Source of the DNA: Scortum barcoo
Lineage: Eukaryota > Chordata > Actinopteri > Centrarchiformes > Terapontidae
Direction of reading: 5' to 3'
DNA: 64,000 nucleotides
Assembly: GCA_023238725.1 (NCBI GenBank)
Contig: CM041531.1
Location: 186,001-250,000, forward strand
How positions within the stretch are numbered: the first letter of the stretch is position 1; each line of letters opens with the position of its first letter. A program made the translations under genes and the position numbers. Under the pieces are notes generated by a model. It made no database searches. It was not told the origin of the DNA and saw only the letters and a list, made by a program, of their open reading frames with translations. Of this stretch, positions 52,600-62,823 are shown in pieces.

Positions 52600-53175
52600 T
52601 TATTTATCATTCAGTCCCTTGGGTGTTGTTGTGTCCAATTTAAAAATCCATATTTTTTCGGCTCTCTTCCTCTGTCCAGTGGTCCATCTGTCATTTGATT
52701 CTAGTCCAGATATAATAAGGTTGTCGGAGGGGTGTTGTTGAAAATGTTGGACTAGCGGGGTGCCGAGTTTGCCTTCTCCAATGTTATACATGTGTTGCTT
52801 GAGTCGGGTGTGTATGCTATGTTTGGTTTCTCCTATGTAGTGTTTATTGCAATTGGTGCATGTGATGATGTAGACTGTGTTGCTGGTATTGAGGGAGAAT
52901 GAGCCCAAAGTAGGGTGAGAGGCTCCACTGTGTGTGTTGATTATGAATTTTCTATTTCTATAATGTGTGCTATATTGTAAGTGTGTATGTGGTCTGTGGT
53001 CTGTGAATTTGGAGTGTACCAGCATGTCTTGTAAATTTTTATTTTTCCGGTAGGCTGATATGGTTTTGTGATTGCGGAAGGCTGGGTGTTGTGACTGTAG
53101 ATGAGTGAAGTTGTGTTTGATGATCTGATGGAATCTGGTTATTTTGTGTGAAAATGTAGAAACAAATGGTAGGAT
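52600..53175 (-). CDS. PLE-3 linker and GIY-YIG endonuclease
   Basis: Minus strand: RFHQIIKHNFTHLQSQHPAF and ISAYRKNKNLQDMLVHSKF lead into a frame of 141 residues with VYIITCTNCNKHYIGETKHS (VYI and YIG spaced as in the family), RLKQH and, near the end, RKRAEKIWIFKLDTTTPKGL. The domain looks intact and would nick target DNA. It terminates at 52600 beside the tRNA-like units. Confidence 0.88.
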   Translation of the reverse strand: MLPFVSTFSHKITRFHQIIKHNFTHLQSQHPAFRNHKTISAYRKNKNLQDMLVHSKFTDHRPHTHLQYSTHYRNRKFIINTHSGASHPTLGSFSLNTSNTVYIITCTNCNKHYIGETKHSIHTRLKQHMYNIGEGKLGTPLVQHFQQHPSDNLIISGLESNDRWTTGQRKRAEKIWIFKLDTTTPKGLNDK

Positions 53176-53209
53176 GGTTGTGGGTGTATGGGTGGAGGGA
53201 GTGAAGTCT

Positions 53210-53470
53210 GGGTTGGGGTTAGGGCAGGGGGGGGAGGGGTTAGGGTTTAGGGTCAGGGAGGGGGTCGGGATGTTTAGGTAGGGAAGAAGTTAGGGCAAAC
53301 CCTGTTTAGGGTAGGGGACAGAGGGGTTAGGGTTAGGGCAGGAGAGGGAGAGGTTAAGATTAGGGCGGGGGAGAGAGAGGTTAAGATTAGGGTGAGGGGC
53401 AGGGGTCGGGATACAAACCCTGTTTAGGGTAGGGGGAAGGGGGAGGTTGGGACTGTGGTTGGTGTGGCTG
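53210..53470 (+). repeat. degenerate TTAGGG tract inside PLE-3
   Basis: GGGGTTAGGG, GGGTTTAGGGTCAGGG and similar units, about 260 bases, lie between the RT part and the endonuclease part of PLE-3, where PLE-1 has continuous coding sequence. Confidence 0.75.
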
Positions 53471-53479
53471 TAAAAAGGG

Positions 53480-54732
53480 GCTGGGGTGGAGCACTTTGAA
53501 TGTGGGAGCGAGTCGGAGCGAGAGAGGCCAAGGTTCTGTTTTTGATGGTGCGTAAGAAGCGTTTGGAATAACCTCTTTTCCTAAGTGATTTGAATAAAAT
53601 TGAAACCGAATTGTTAAAGTCGGATTGTAGGGATGATATGCGGTGGAAACGGATAATCTGAGATTTAATAATGCCCTGGAAGGTGTGCTTAGGGTGGTAG
53701 CTAGTTTTATGTAGTAAAGCGTGGGTATCTGTGACTTTGAAAAAAACTCTGGTTAATAATTGTGTGTGTGAAGTTGTAGGTGGGCTTGAAAAAGACTGTT
53801 GTATCTAGAAAATTGATTTGAACTGGGTCTATTGTATGTTTTACTTTGATGGCTGGGTGATGATTATTGAGAATATTTATAAATGTGGAGAAGTGGCAAA
53901 TGTCATGAGTCCAGATACCAAAGATATCGTCCAGGAATCGGAGGTAGATCAGTGGTTTGTGTGGTACACTTGGCCAGTGCTTCTCGCTCCCACTCGCTCA
54001 TGTAAATGTTAGCATATGATGGGGCAAATCTTTGACCCATGGCTGTTCCGTGTATCTGGAGGTAATATTGGTTGTTGAATTCAAAGTCATTATTATTCAA
54101 ACAGATGGTTAAGAGTTGGAGAAGTTCTAAATCTGGTCTACTATTGTCTGGGTATTTTTGAAAGATGGTTTTAACTGCTTGGAGTCCTGTAGTTAGTATT
54201 GATGTTTGTATAAAGACTATCGATGTCAATTGTAAATAAATAGGAGTTAGTCGGGAACAGCCATGGGTCGAATGATTTCCAAAAAGTGATAGGTGTCTTT
54301 GATGTAGCTGGGATGTTTAGTGGATAAAGGACCTAGGAAGTGTTCTATATATTCAGAGATTTTGTATGTGGTGCTGTTGCAATCTGATAACTATTGGACG
54401 ACCAGGGAGGAACCTCATAGGGGATAGTCCAAGTTGGGGGTTCTTTGTGAATTTTCGGTAAAAGGTAGAAATTGTCTAGGACGAGGATTGTCTGGGCCAA
54501 AGAGGTAATCTTTTTGTTTTGATGTAATGATTTTTTTAAGATGTAGAGATTGTATAATTTTACGGACTGCTGCAATTGAGTTTGAGCCTGAATGCTGGTT
54601 TCTATTGGTTTGTAATGAGTAGTGTTGGTGAGTTGACGGTTGGCCTCTGTGAGATATTGTTGTCTGTCCATGAATGACAATTTTGGATCCTTTGTCTGCC
54701 GGTTTTATGATAATGTTTGGATTTTGGATCAA
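53480..54732 (-). pseudogene. PLE-3 reverse transcriptase
   Basis: Minus-strand pieces: NIIIKPADKGSKIVI (fingers), FYLLPKIHKEPPTW, then motif A region near 54210-54230, motif B GTAMGQRFAPSYANIYMSEW at about 54030-54090 and the FLDDIFGIW region near 53930. Frame changes between nearly all motifs. Thumb sequence to about 53480. Confidence 0.85.
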
Positions 54733-55185
54733 GTGAAGATAGGCCCCTGCGTTCAGCCTCCGACAGATTATCAGGGATATCTGCCGGAGGCCGATAAGTA
54801 CGCAGGGTTTTCCTATTGTTGGTGAGGTGGTTGCGGGTTAAGAAAGTGAGCTGTTGGGTGTTAGGGTTCCCAATTGGAGGTGTGTATGAATGGTTTTTGT
54901 TTATGGTTGGAACGATTATGAAAATATTCGGTTAATTTTATGCGTCTATGATAATGGTGAAGGTCCCTATGAAGTTCCTCCCAGTCGAAATTTAGATGGT
55001 CGTGGTATAAAAGGATAAACCTTTTTCTAATAGTGTTATTTGTTGTGTGGATGGTTTGAAAAGTTTTGATAAATTAAGAATATTGGAGGTTGAGCTCCAC
55101 CCCAGATCAGGGTCTGTTGTGTTTTGTGTGTTTGATTCCGGGGTAGGTTTAACAGAAGTTATAAATTTAATTGTGCACACCAATT
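54733..55185 (-). pseudogene. PLE-3 pre-RT region
   Basis: Contains FKPSTQQITLLEKGLSF and HRDLHHYHRRIKL, the same layout as the PLE-1 pre-RT region, with frame changes. An ETAERR-like end meets the RT fingers. Confidence 0.72.
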
Positions 55186-55189
55186 GTCA

Positions 55190-55700
55190 AAGATGTGTTT
55201 TGCAGGTGGCCGGTTTCCAGTGAATATTGTCCTGTTCTGTTAAAAAAGTGTCGTGGGGTATTTCCGTTAGAAATGGAAAGTAGGTGGCTATTGTGTTGTT
55301 GATTAATTTCAGGTTGTTTTGTTGTTTTGGTGTGAGGTTGGTGGAATAATTCATGATAGGAATGTAGATGTCTGCGTTGGGGAAAGTGACTGTGGCTTGT
55401 TTATAGAGGGCTTTGAGTTGTTTACAGGATGTCAGTTTGGGATCCTGGTCTCTATTATTGATGCCGATGGCCAGTACAAGGATTTTTATTGTTGGGTTGG
55501 GTGTTGTTTTTTCACAGATTTTTAAGAAAGTGATAGATGTTGGCCCCGGGGTAACTGTCTAACTGGATTTGTGGGTTGTTATGTGGGGGAATTCTATTGA
55601 TGTTAGAGTCCCCAAGCACCAGGACTGGTTTTCGGCCTCTGAAGAACCAGTCCTGGAGCTTGCGGTTGGCTCTTGTCATGTGGTAAGGTGGGTTTGAATT
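55190..55700 (-). pseudogene. PLE-3 SGNH-type hydrolase domain
   Basis: VLVLGDSNINRIP (block I), DSYPGANIYHFL (block II), ILVLAIGINNRDQD (block III) and QDNIHWKPATCK (block V), with one frame change after HFLK. The plus-strand copy at 62330-62823 gives the same reading and the same frame change. Confidence 0.75.
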
Positions 55701-57432
55701 TACCTGGGAGAATGGGTGTGAGGGTGCGTTGGCGGGGAGGGGAGTCTGTGCAAGGTCCGGGTGTGCTTTGCTCCAGGTCGGCAGGGGCACTGGTCTCCGA
55801 GCCGGCACGGTCAAGCATTGTGGCCCCAGATTGGTGTTGTGAGGAGGGTTCAGATTGGGATCGTATTATTGGCAAGATTAGCCTTTAAGGTCCCTTTCAT
55901 CATAGGTAACCTCCTCCTCTTGATGTTCTGTTGGGGCCCGCTGCAAGACCATACCAGCATCAGAGACAGCGCCACCTGCAGGTGTGGAGCAGAGAGGGGA
56001 AGTAGTTTCTATTAATGATAATGAAACATTGGAATTGCTGTGGGTGGTGAGCGATAATGGATAGTAAATCTGGGATGTTATCCTGTTGATCTGGTGTTTT
56101 ATGAATTTGTGCTTGAGTTGTGAATAGTGTGGGTTTCAGTACGGGGAGGTGAGGTGGGGATTGATGGGTCCAAAGGGTGGTTGGTGGGGATGGTGGCTGA
56201 GGTGGGGTGATCTTTTTCTTCACAGGGGGGATAGGGGATAGTTCTGGTGGAGTGTTTTGGTCCCTGGGTTGCTGGTTTGAGCATCCAGGGGTTCCTTTTC
56301 TGTCTCTTGTAGGTTGTGGGGTAGAGGTTTGTGGTTCTAAAGGAGCCTGTCTGGGTTCCTTGGGTGAAAGGGGGGTGGCTGAAGAAAAATGAATGGGTAG
56401 GGGGTCTCTGTAATTGTAAAGGGTCCTGTGTGGGAGGTGGGTGGGTGGGGAGTTGCTGTTGTGGTTTGATTGGTCCGGTGCGAGGCTGAAGTGAAGGAAA
56501 AGTTTCTAGCTTTGTTTGGTCTGTAAACTGGGTGTTTGTGGGGTTGTGTGAATGGGAGAAGTTGGGGTGTCTTGCTGAATGTTTGGGTCTGTGTTGGAGT
56601 AGGAAGAAGGGGTGTCTTGATCTGTTGTTGCTTGTGGTGGTTAGCTATGTGTTCTGTAAGTGTAGTGCGTTGTCCTAAGGAGAGGAGGGTTGATTTGTGT
56701 GGTGCTGGCAAAGGGGGGAAATTCTTCTTCATCTGATAGTTCTGGGATGGGGGAGAGAGAGTCGCCAAACCTATGCCTGGTTTTTGTGGGTGGTGGAGGT
56801 CTTGTTTGTGTAGGAGTAATGGTAGTGGTGTTGGTGGTGGTGCTGGTGGTGGTAGTGTGTGATTGTGCATGTATGATGTGTTCTATTGTTTGTAGTGTTT
56901 CTGGTCGTAGTCTTTGCTTGATATCGTTTCCTGGCCCAACCAGTGGCTATTTGGAGGGCCAGGGCGTTGTATGTGGAGGTTGTTAAGGGTATGTATGATG
57001 TCCTGGTAGTGTTCCTGTAAGATTTGCATGTTGGTCTGCATCCAATGTGTGGTGTTGGCCTGTACTTTTTTCCTTGTGCTTTCTGTGGGTGCGGCTGGTT
57101 TGATGAAGTCAGTAAGACGGCTTACTTGTCTCATCATCCCAGGCGGGAATGTGTTGGAAGCTATGGCATGATCGATGATATGTTTGTGGTGTATGGCTTG
57201 GATTAATTTGAAAATATTGTTTGCTTGTGTTTCTGGTTTCCAGGTCTGGCGGTTGGCTGAGGGTGGGTGGTATGCTTCTAGTGATGTCTGAATATAATGT
57301 TGGCTGGGTGCTAATAGACATGAGTGGTCGTGGTGTGGTGTGTGTGTTAGTGTTTTTGTGTATTAGCTGTGAGTTAGAATTTTTTCCACTCAAGGATATG
57401 GCCTTCTCTCTGATGGTTGTCATATTAATCAT
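55701..57432 (-). pseudogene. PLE-3 proline-rich ORF1 region
   Basis: About 550 residues over several frames: starts near MTTIREKAISLSGKNSNSQL, then a helical segment (HWMQTNMQILQEHYQDIIHT), then long Pro/Thr/His/Gln-rich sequence (TLPPPAPPPTPLPLLLHKQD; KKNFPPLPAPHKSTL) up to the hydrolase. Probably disordered. No zinc knuckle or RRM seen. Confidence 0.65.
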
Positions 57433-57937
57433 CAGGTGGGTGTGAGCTCTTACCTTGGGTGTGGATGGCGTTCTCCCAGGTGAAGTAAAAACGGTTGTCC
57501 TTTCTTTCCAAGGTGCTGGTTGATGATAGTTGCAGGTAGGTTTCTGGATGTGTTTCTTTTTTCCAGTGGAGTTGGTGTGTTGGTGTTGTCCTATTTCAGG
57601 TCCAGTGGTGTTTTTCTTTTGGTTGAGGGTCTATGAAGGGGTGAGACTCAGACGAGAAGTGCTCCCCCAAAGAAGATCCCCCAGTTAAAAACAGTCCACT
57701 TGGTAAAAACACAATCCACTTTAAAAAACACAGTCCAGATAAAAAAGAAAGGAGGTTTTAAAGTCCTTTTTTCCTTTTTAAGAAAAAAAGTTAAAAAGTT
57801 TCCCTTGGGCAGAACCCACCCCACACTTAAGATGATTAAAAAGACTTAACTTTATTTCAAAAAGTTGTTAAAAAACAAGTATAAAAATTAAAAGTTAAAA
57901 AGAGTAGAAGGTAAAATACCGTTGAGTGGTTTTCAGG
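57433..57937 (-). other. PLE-3 5' leader between hammerhead and ORF1
   Basis: About 500 bases. A coding-like stretch ERKDNRFYFTWENAIHTQ ends at a donor-like CAAG|GTAAGAG at about 57455 on the minus strand. Low-complexity A-rich sequence lies closer to the hammerhead. Confidence 0.5.
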
Positions 57938-57979
57938 TCTCCTGACGTTTCGCAAATTGTGTTGCTTCTTCAGAGGAGA
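57938..57979 (-). ncRNA. hammerhead-ribozyme-like motif H6, divergent stems
   Basis: Minus strand: stem I UCUCCU/AGGAGA (6 perfect pairs), core CUGAAGA, extra A, stem II GCAA/UUGC with a 6-base loop, GAAA, ACGU, C. Both stems differ completely from H1-H5 yet still pair, while the core is unchanged. Confidence 0.7.
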
Positions 57980-58587
57980 ATGTGTCTAACTCACAGCTCT
58001 GCCGGTAGTTAAATGTTGGAGGAAGGGGTAGAGCCTTTCTCCAAGATTTCAAAACCGGCCAATCGAATGTGGTGCAGTGATGAGGTGGTGCATTGTGATT
58101 GGGTGGGTGGTTTGATTGATGTTGAAGTTTTGGAGGGAAAGTAGCTGTCTTGTTTTGATTGGTTGGATTCCTAAAAGGGGTGTCGGCTAATGATGTTGAG
58201 GGGGGAATGTTATAGGGTGTGTATTGGGGCTTAGGTAAAAGAATAGCTCAATGAGGAAGGTGGCAGGATCCGGGTAAGGCGGCAGAAGAGCGGGGTTCGA
58301 CCAGGAGAGCGGGGCTCGAGGCCCCAACCAGCCCAGCATGTGTTTAGCTCTCCCTTTTACTGAGAAGTCGGCTAATGATGATGTCAGGATGGATAAGAGT
58401 GCCCTGATTTGGGATGTGTGAGGGAGAGTGTTGTGGGGAAATAGCTCCAAGGGACAATGCAGTACTGTGAAATCCCGCCTGGGAGGATGGGGTTCAGCAC
58501 CCCCTGGACCCACATGGCCAGGTGAAAAGGCAAGCAACTGCCATTTTTTGGATTAAAATAAATTGTTGTAACAGACCAACGGCACGG
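57980..58587. other. spacer upstream of PLE-3 hammerhead
   Basis: The minus-strand frame 58537-58187 (FSVKGRAKHMLGWLG) faintly resembles the end of a PLE hydrolase (TAKHMLAHWMDYL in PLE-1), so this may be another PLE scrap. Otherwise nothing recognised. Confidence 0.4.
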
Positions 58588-58624
58588 GCAGGGTTAGGGT
58601 TGGGTTAGGGTTTGGGTTGGGGTT
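58588..58624 (+). repeat. TTAGGG-like tract
   Basis: GGGTTAGGGTTGGGTTAGGG and variants, same orientation as all others. Confidence 0.85.
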
Positions 58625-58804
58625 ACAGGAGAATTATGTTTAATTTGCTCTTACTGGCCTGTTGGTCTGTTGAAGAATTTGATGAAGTGAGGGTTAAAAT
58701 ATAGACGTTTATTATATAAAAAAAAAAAAAAAAAAAAAAATTAGAAAAATAAAACTGAGGGGTCCAGGGGCGTCGTCTCACTGACTTGTAACCAGGCTGA
58801 GGGG

Positions 58805-58875
58805 TTTGGCGAAGGCTGGAAAACTCATCTCCCCCACCCGGGAGACCGGGGTTCAATCCCCGGACAGAGGAAGAG
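58805..58875 (+). repeat. tRNA-like unit T1, second copy
   Basis: Same A and B boxes as 51910-51985, with one inserted G in the A box (GGCGAAGGCTGG). Confidence 0.5.
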
Positions 58876-59357
58876 GCCACCCGCTGGCAGAAGGTCCGAG
58901 ATGAGGACCAGATAGGGAGCGTGGGGCCAACAACAACAAATTATTGGTTAAAAAGAAGGGGGGGGAAAAAGAGGGGACGGAACAAACACACGAACACAAC
59001 ATTTATTTAGAATAGATAAATAAATAAATAAATAGATAAGATAAAGTAGATTAGATAAATAAGTGCTTAAAATAGATAAAAAGTGCATAGCAATAAAATA
59101 ACAATTCAAGTGCCAAACAATGCAAAACGAGCATAATAAAAGTGCTGTGTTCAAATTATCATTTGGATGGCATGCAGACATCCTAAAGAAGTGTAATAAA
59201 AAACATATGTGTTAGTCAAAAATTATTAGTTAAAAACACACAGTAATATAAAATATAAATAAAGGGATAGATATAAAATATAAATAGATTGAATAAGTAA
59301 GTTAAATTCTCATCTTGCCAGGGGAGAGTTCAATATTAAGCATGGCAGCTTTGTATT

Positions 59358-59432
59358 CTCCTGGCCTAATGGTTAGCACCACGCTCCCGTCCTCGAGGGG
59401 CGCCGGGTTCGAATCCCGGGGGGAACACCCCA
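59358..59432 (+). repeat. tRNA-like unit T2, second copy
   Basis: Same as 52480-52556 with small insertions around the anticodon arm and after the T-stem. Confidence 0.55.
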
Positions 59433-59499
59433 GCGAGGCGGCGCCAGCAGGGGGGCGGGAAGTGGAATCCGCTACAGAAAAAAACCTTTTTATTTATCA

Positions 59500-60072
59500 T
59501 TCAGTCCCCTTGGGTGTTGTTGTGTCCAATTTAAAAATCCATATTTTTTCGGCTCTCTTCCTCTGTCCAGTGGTCCATCTGTCATTTGATTCTAGTCCAG
59601 ATATTAATAAGGTTGTCGGAGGGGTGTTGTTGAAAATGTTGGACTAGCGGGGTGCCGAGTTTGCCTTCTCCAATGTTATACATGTGTTGCTTGAGTCGGG
59701 TGTGTATGCTATGTTTGGTTTCTCCTATGTAGTGTTTATTGCAATTGGTGCATGTGATGATGTAGACTGTGTTGCTGGTATTGAGGGAGAATGAGCCCAA
59801 AGTAGGGTGAGAGGCTCCACTGTGTGTGTTGATTATGAATTTTCTATTTCTATAATGTGTGCTATATATTGTAAGTGTGTGTATGTGGTCTGTGGTCTGT
59901 GAATTTGGAGTGTACCAGCATGTCTTGTAAATTTTTATTTTTCCGGTAGGCTGATATGGTTTTGTGATTGCGGAAGGCTGGGTGTTGTGACTGTAGATGA
60001 GTGAAGTTGTGTTTGATGATCTGATGGAATCTGGTTATTTTGTGTGAAAATGTAGAAACAAATGGTAGGATG
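59500..60072 (-). pseudogene. PLE-4 GIY-YIG endonuclease, 5'-truncated copy
   Basis: Reading frame with VYIITCTNCNKHYIGETKHS as in PLE-3. The C-terminal part is frameshifted near 59600 (NIWTRIK). Upstream sequence stops at 60072 against TTAGGG repeats rather than continuing into the RT. Confidence 0.82.
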
Positions 60073-60094
60073 GTTAGGGTTAGGGTTAGGGGTA
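60073..60094 (+). repeat. TTAGGG tract at gap edge
   Basis: GGTTAGGGTTAGGGTTAGGG directly before the N run; the array may continue in the gap. Confidence 0.9.
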
Positions 60095-60594
60095 NNNNNN
60101 NNNNNNNNNNNNNNNNNNNNNNNNNNNNNNNNNNNNNNNNNNNNNNNNNNNNNNNNNNNNNNNNNNNNNNNNNNNNNNNNNNNNNNNNNNNNNNNNNNNN
60201 NNNNNNNNNNNNNNNNNNNNNNNNNNNNNNNNNNNNNNNNNNNNNNNNNNNNNNNNNNNNNNNNNNNNNNNNNNNNNNNNNNNNNNNNNNNNNNNNNNNN
60301 NNNNNNNNNNNNNNNNNNNNNNNNNNNNNNNNNNNNNNNNNNNNNNNNNNNNNNNNNNNNNNNNNNNNNNNNNNNNNNNNNNNNNNNNNNNNNNNNNNNN
60401 NNNNNNNNNNNNNNNNNNNNNNNNNNNNNNNNNNNNNNNNNNNNNNNNNNNNNNNNNNNNNNNNNNNNNNNNNNNNNNNNNNNNNNNNNNNNNNNNNNNN
60501 NNNNNNNNNNNNNNNNNNNNNNNNNNNNNNNNNNNNNNNNNNNNNNNNNNNNNNNNNNNNNNNNNNNNNNNNNNNNNNNNNNNNNNNNNNNNNN
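60095..60594. other. assembly gap, 500 N
   Basis: Placeholder. The PLE sequence on its two sides is in opposite orientation. Confidence 0.95.
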
Positions 60595-62329
60595 CATATC
60601 CTTGAGTGGAAAAAATTCTAACTCACAGCTAACACACAAAAACACTAACACACACACCACACCACGACCACTCATGTCTATCAGCACCCAGCCAACATTA
60701 TATTCAGACATCACTAGAAGCATACCATACCCACCCACCCCAGTCAGCCAACCGCCAGACCTGGAAACCAGAAACATAAGCAAACAATATTTTAAATTAA
60801 TTCAAGCCATACACCACAAACATATCATTGATCATGCCATAGCTTCCAACACATTCCCGCCTGGGATGATGAGACAAGTAAGTAAGCCGCCTTGACTGAC
60901 TTCATCAAACCAGCCGCACCCACAGAAAGCACAAGGAAAAAAGTACAGGCCAACACCACACATTGGATGCAGACCAACATGCAAATCTTACAGGAACACT
61001 ACCAGGACATCATACATACCCTTAACAACCTCCCATACAACGCCCTGGCCCTCCAAATAGCCACTGGTTGGGCCAGGAAACGATATCAAGCAAAGACTAC
61101 GACCAGAAACACTACAAACAATAGAACACATCATACATGCACAATCACACACTACCACCACCAGCACCACCACCAACACCACTACCATTACTCCTACACA
61201 AACAAGACCTCCACCACCCACAAAAACCAGGCATAGGTTTGGCGACTCTCTTCTCCATCCCATCCCAGAACTATCAGATGAAGAAGAATTTCCCCCCTTT
61301 GCCAGCACCACACAAATCAACCCTCCTCTCCTTAGGACAACGCACTACACTTACAGAACACATAGCTAACCACCACAAGCAACAACAGATCAAGACACCC
61401 CTTCTTCCTACTCCAACACAGACTCAAACATTCAGCAAGACACCCCAACTTCTCCCATTCACACAACCCCACAAACACCCAGTTTACAGACCAAACAAAG
61501 CTAGAAACTTTTCCTTCACTTCAGCCTCGCACCTGGACCAATCAAACCACAACAGCAACTCCCCACCCACCCACCTCCCACACAGGACCCTTTACAATTA
61601 CAGAGACCCCCTACCCATTATTTTTTTTCAGCTACCCCCCTCTCACCCAAGGAACCCAGACAGGCTCCTTTAGAACCACAAACCTCTACCCCACAATTAC
61701 AAAGACAGAAAAGGAACCCCTGGATGCTCAAACCAGCAACCCAGGGCCAAAACACTCCACCAGAACTATCCCCTATCCCCCCTGTGAAGAAAAAGATCAC
61801 CCCACTTCAGCCACCATCCCCACCAACCACTTTGGACCCATCAATCCCCACCTCACCTCCCCGTACTGAAACCCACACTATCACAACTCAAGCACAAATT
61901 CATAAAACACCAGATCAACAGGATAACATCCCAGATTTACTATCCATTTCGCTCACCACCCACAGCAATTCCAATGTTTCATTATCATTAATAGAAACTA
62001 CTTCCCCTCTTCTGCTCCACACCTGCAGGTGGCGCTGCCTCTGATGCTGGTATGGTCTTGCAGCGGGCCCCAACAGAACATCAAGAGGAGGAGGTTACTA
62101 TGATGAAAGGGACCTTAAAGGCTAATCTTGCCAATACAATACGATCCCAATCTGAACCCTCCTCACAACACCAAGTCTGGGGCCACAATGCTTGACCGTG
62201 CCGGCTCGGAGACCAGTGCCCCTGCCGACCTGGAGCTGGAAAGCACACCCGGACCTTGCACAGACTCCCCTCCCCGCCAACGCACCCTCACACACCCATT
62301 CTCCCAGGTAAATTCAAACCCACTTACCA
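60595..62329 (+). pseudogene. PLE-5 proline-rich ORF1 region (plus strand)
   Basis: Inverted copy of 57404-55700: LSGKNSNSQLTHKNTNTHTT, HWMQTNMQILQEHYQDIIHT, TLPPPAPPPTPLPLLLHKQD and KARNFSFTSASH. Frame changes partly at other places than in PLE-3, so the two copies together outline the same long Pro-rich region. Confidence 0.7.
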
Positions 62330-62823
62330 CATGACAAGAGCCAACCGCAAGCTCCAGGACTGGTTCTTCAGAGGCCGGAAGCCAGTCCTGGTGCTTGGGG
62401 ACTCTAATATCAATAGAATTCCCCCACATAACAACCCACAAATTCAGCTGGACAGTTATCCCGGGGCCAACATCTATCACTTTCTTAAAAATCTGTGAAA
62501 AAACAACACCCAACCCAACAATAAAAATCCTTGTACTGGCCATCGGCATCAATAATAGAGACCAGGATCCCAAACTGACATCCTGTAAACAACTCAAAGC
62601 TCTTTATAAACAAGCCACAGTCACTTTCCCCAACGCAGACATCTACATTCCGATCATGAATTATTCCACCAATCTCACACCAAAACAACAAAACAACCTG
62701 AAATTAATCAACAACACAATAGCCACCTATTTTCCATTTCTAACAGAAATACCCCACGACACTTTCGTAACAGAACAGGACAATATTCACTGGAAACCGG
62801 CCACCTGCAAAACACATCTTTGA
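62330..62823 (+). pseudogene. PLE-5 SGNH-type hydrolase domain
   Basis: Reads VLVLGDSNINRIP, SYPGANIYHFL, then after one frame change ILVLAIGINNRDQD, FPNADIYIPIMNYS and QDNIHWKPATCKTHL. All four SGNH blocks (Ser, Gly, Asn, Asp-x-x-His) are present in about 155 residues, a normal minimal size. A stop follows at 62821. Confidence 0.78.

Larger units (their letters stand above)
51716..53175. repeat. 1.45-kb direct repeat, copy 1
   Basis: Same order and near-identical sequence as 58588-60075: TTAGGG end, poly-A tract, two tRNA-like units, AT-rich spacer, antisense GIY-YIG domain. Single-base indels separate the copies. Confidence 0.9.
58588..60075. repeat. 1.45-kb direct repeat, copy 2
   Basis: Matches 51716-53175, beginning with a TTAGGG-like tract (58588-58624) and ending where copy 1 continues into the PLE and copy 2 turns into TTAGGG at 60073. 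Confidence 0.9.
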
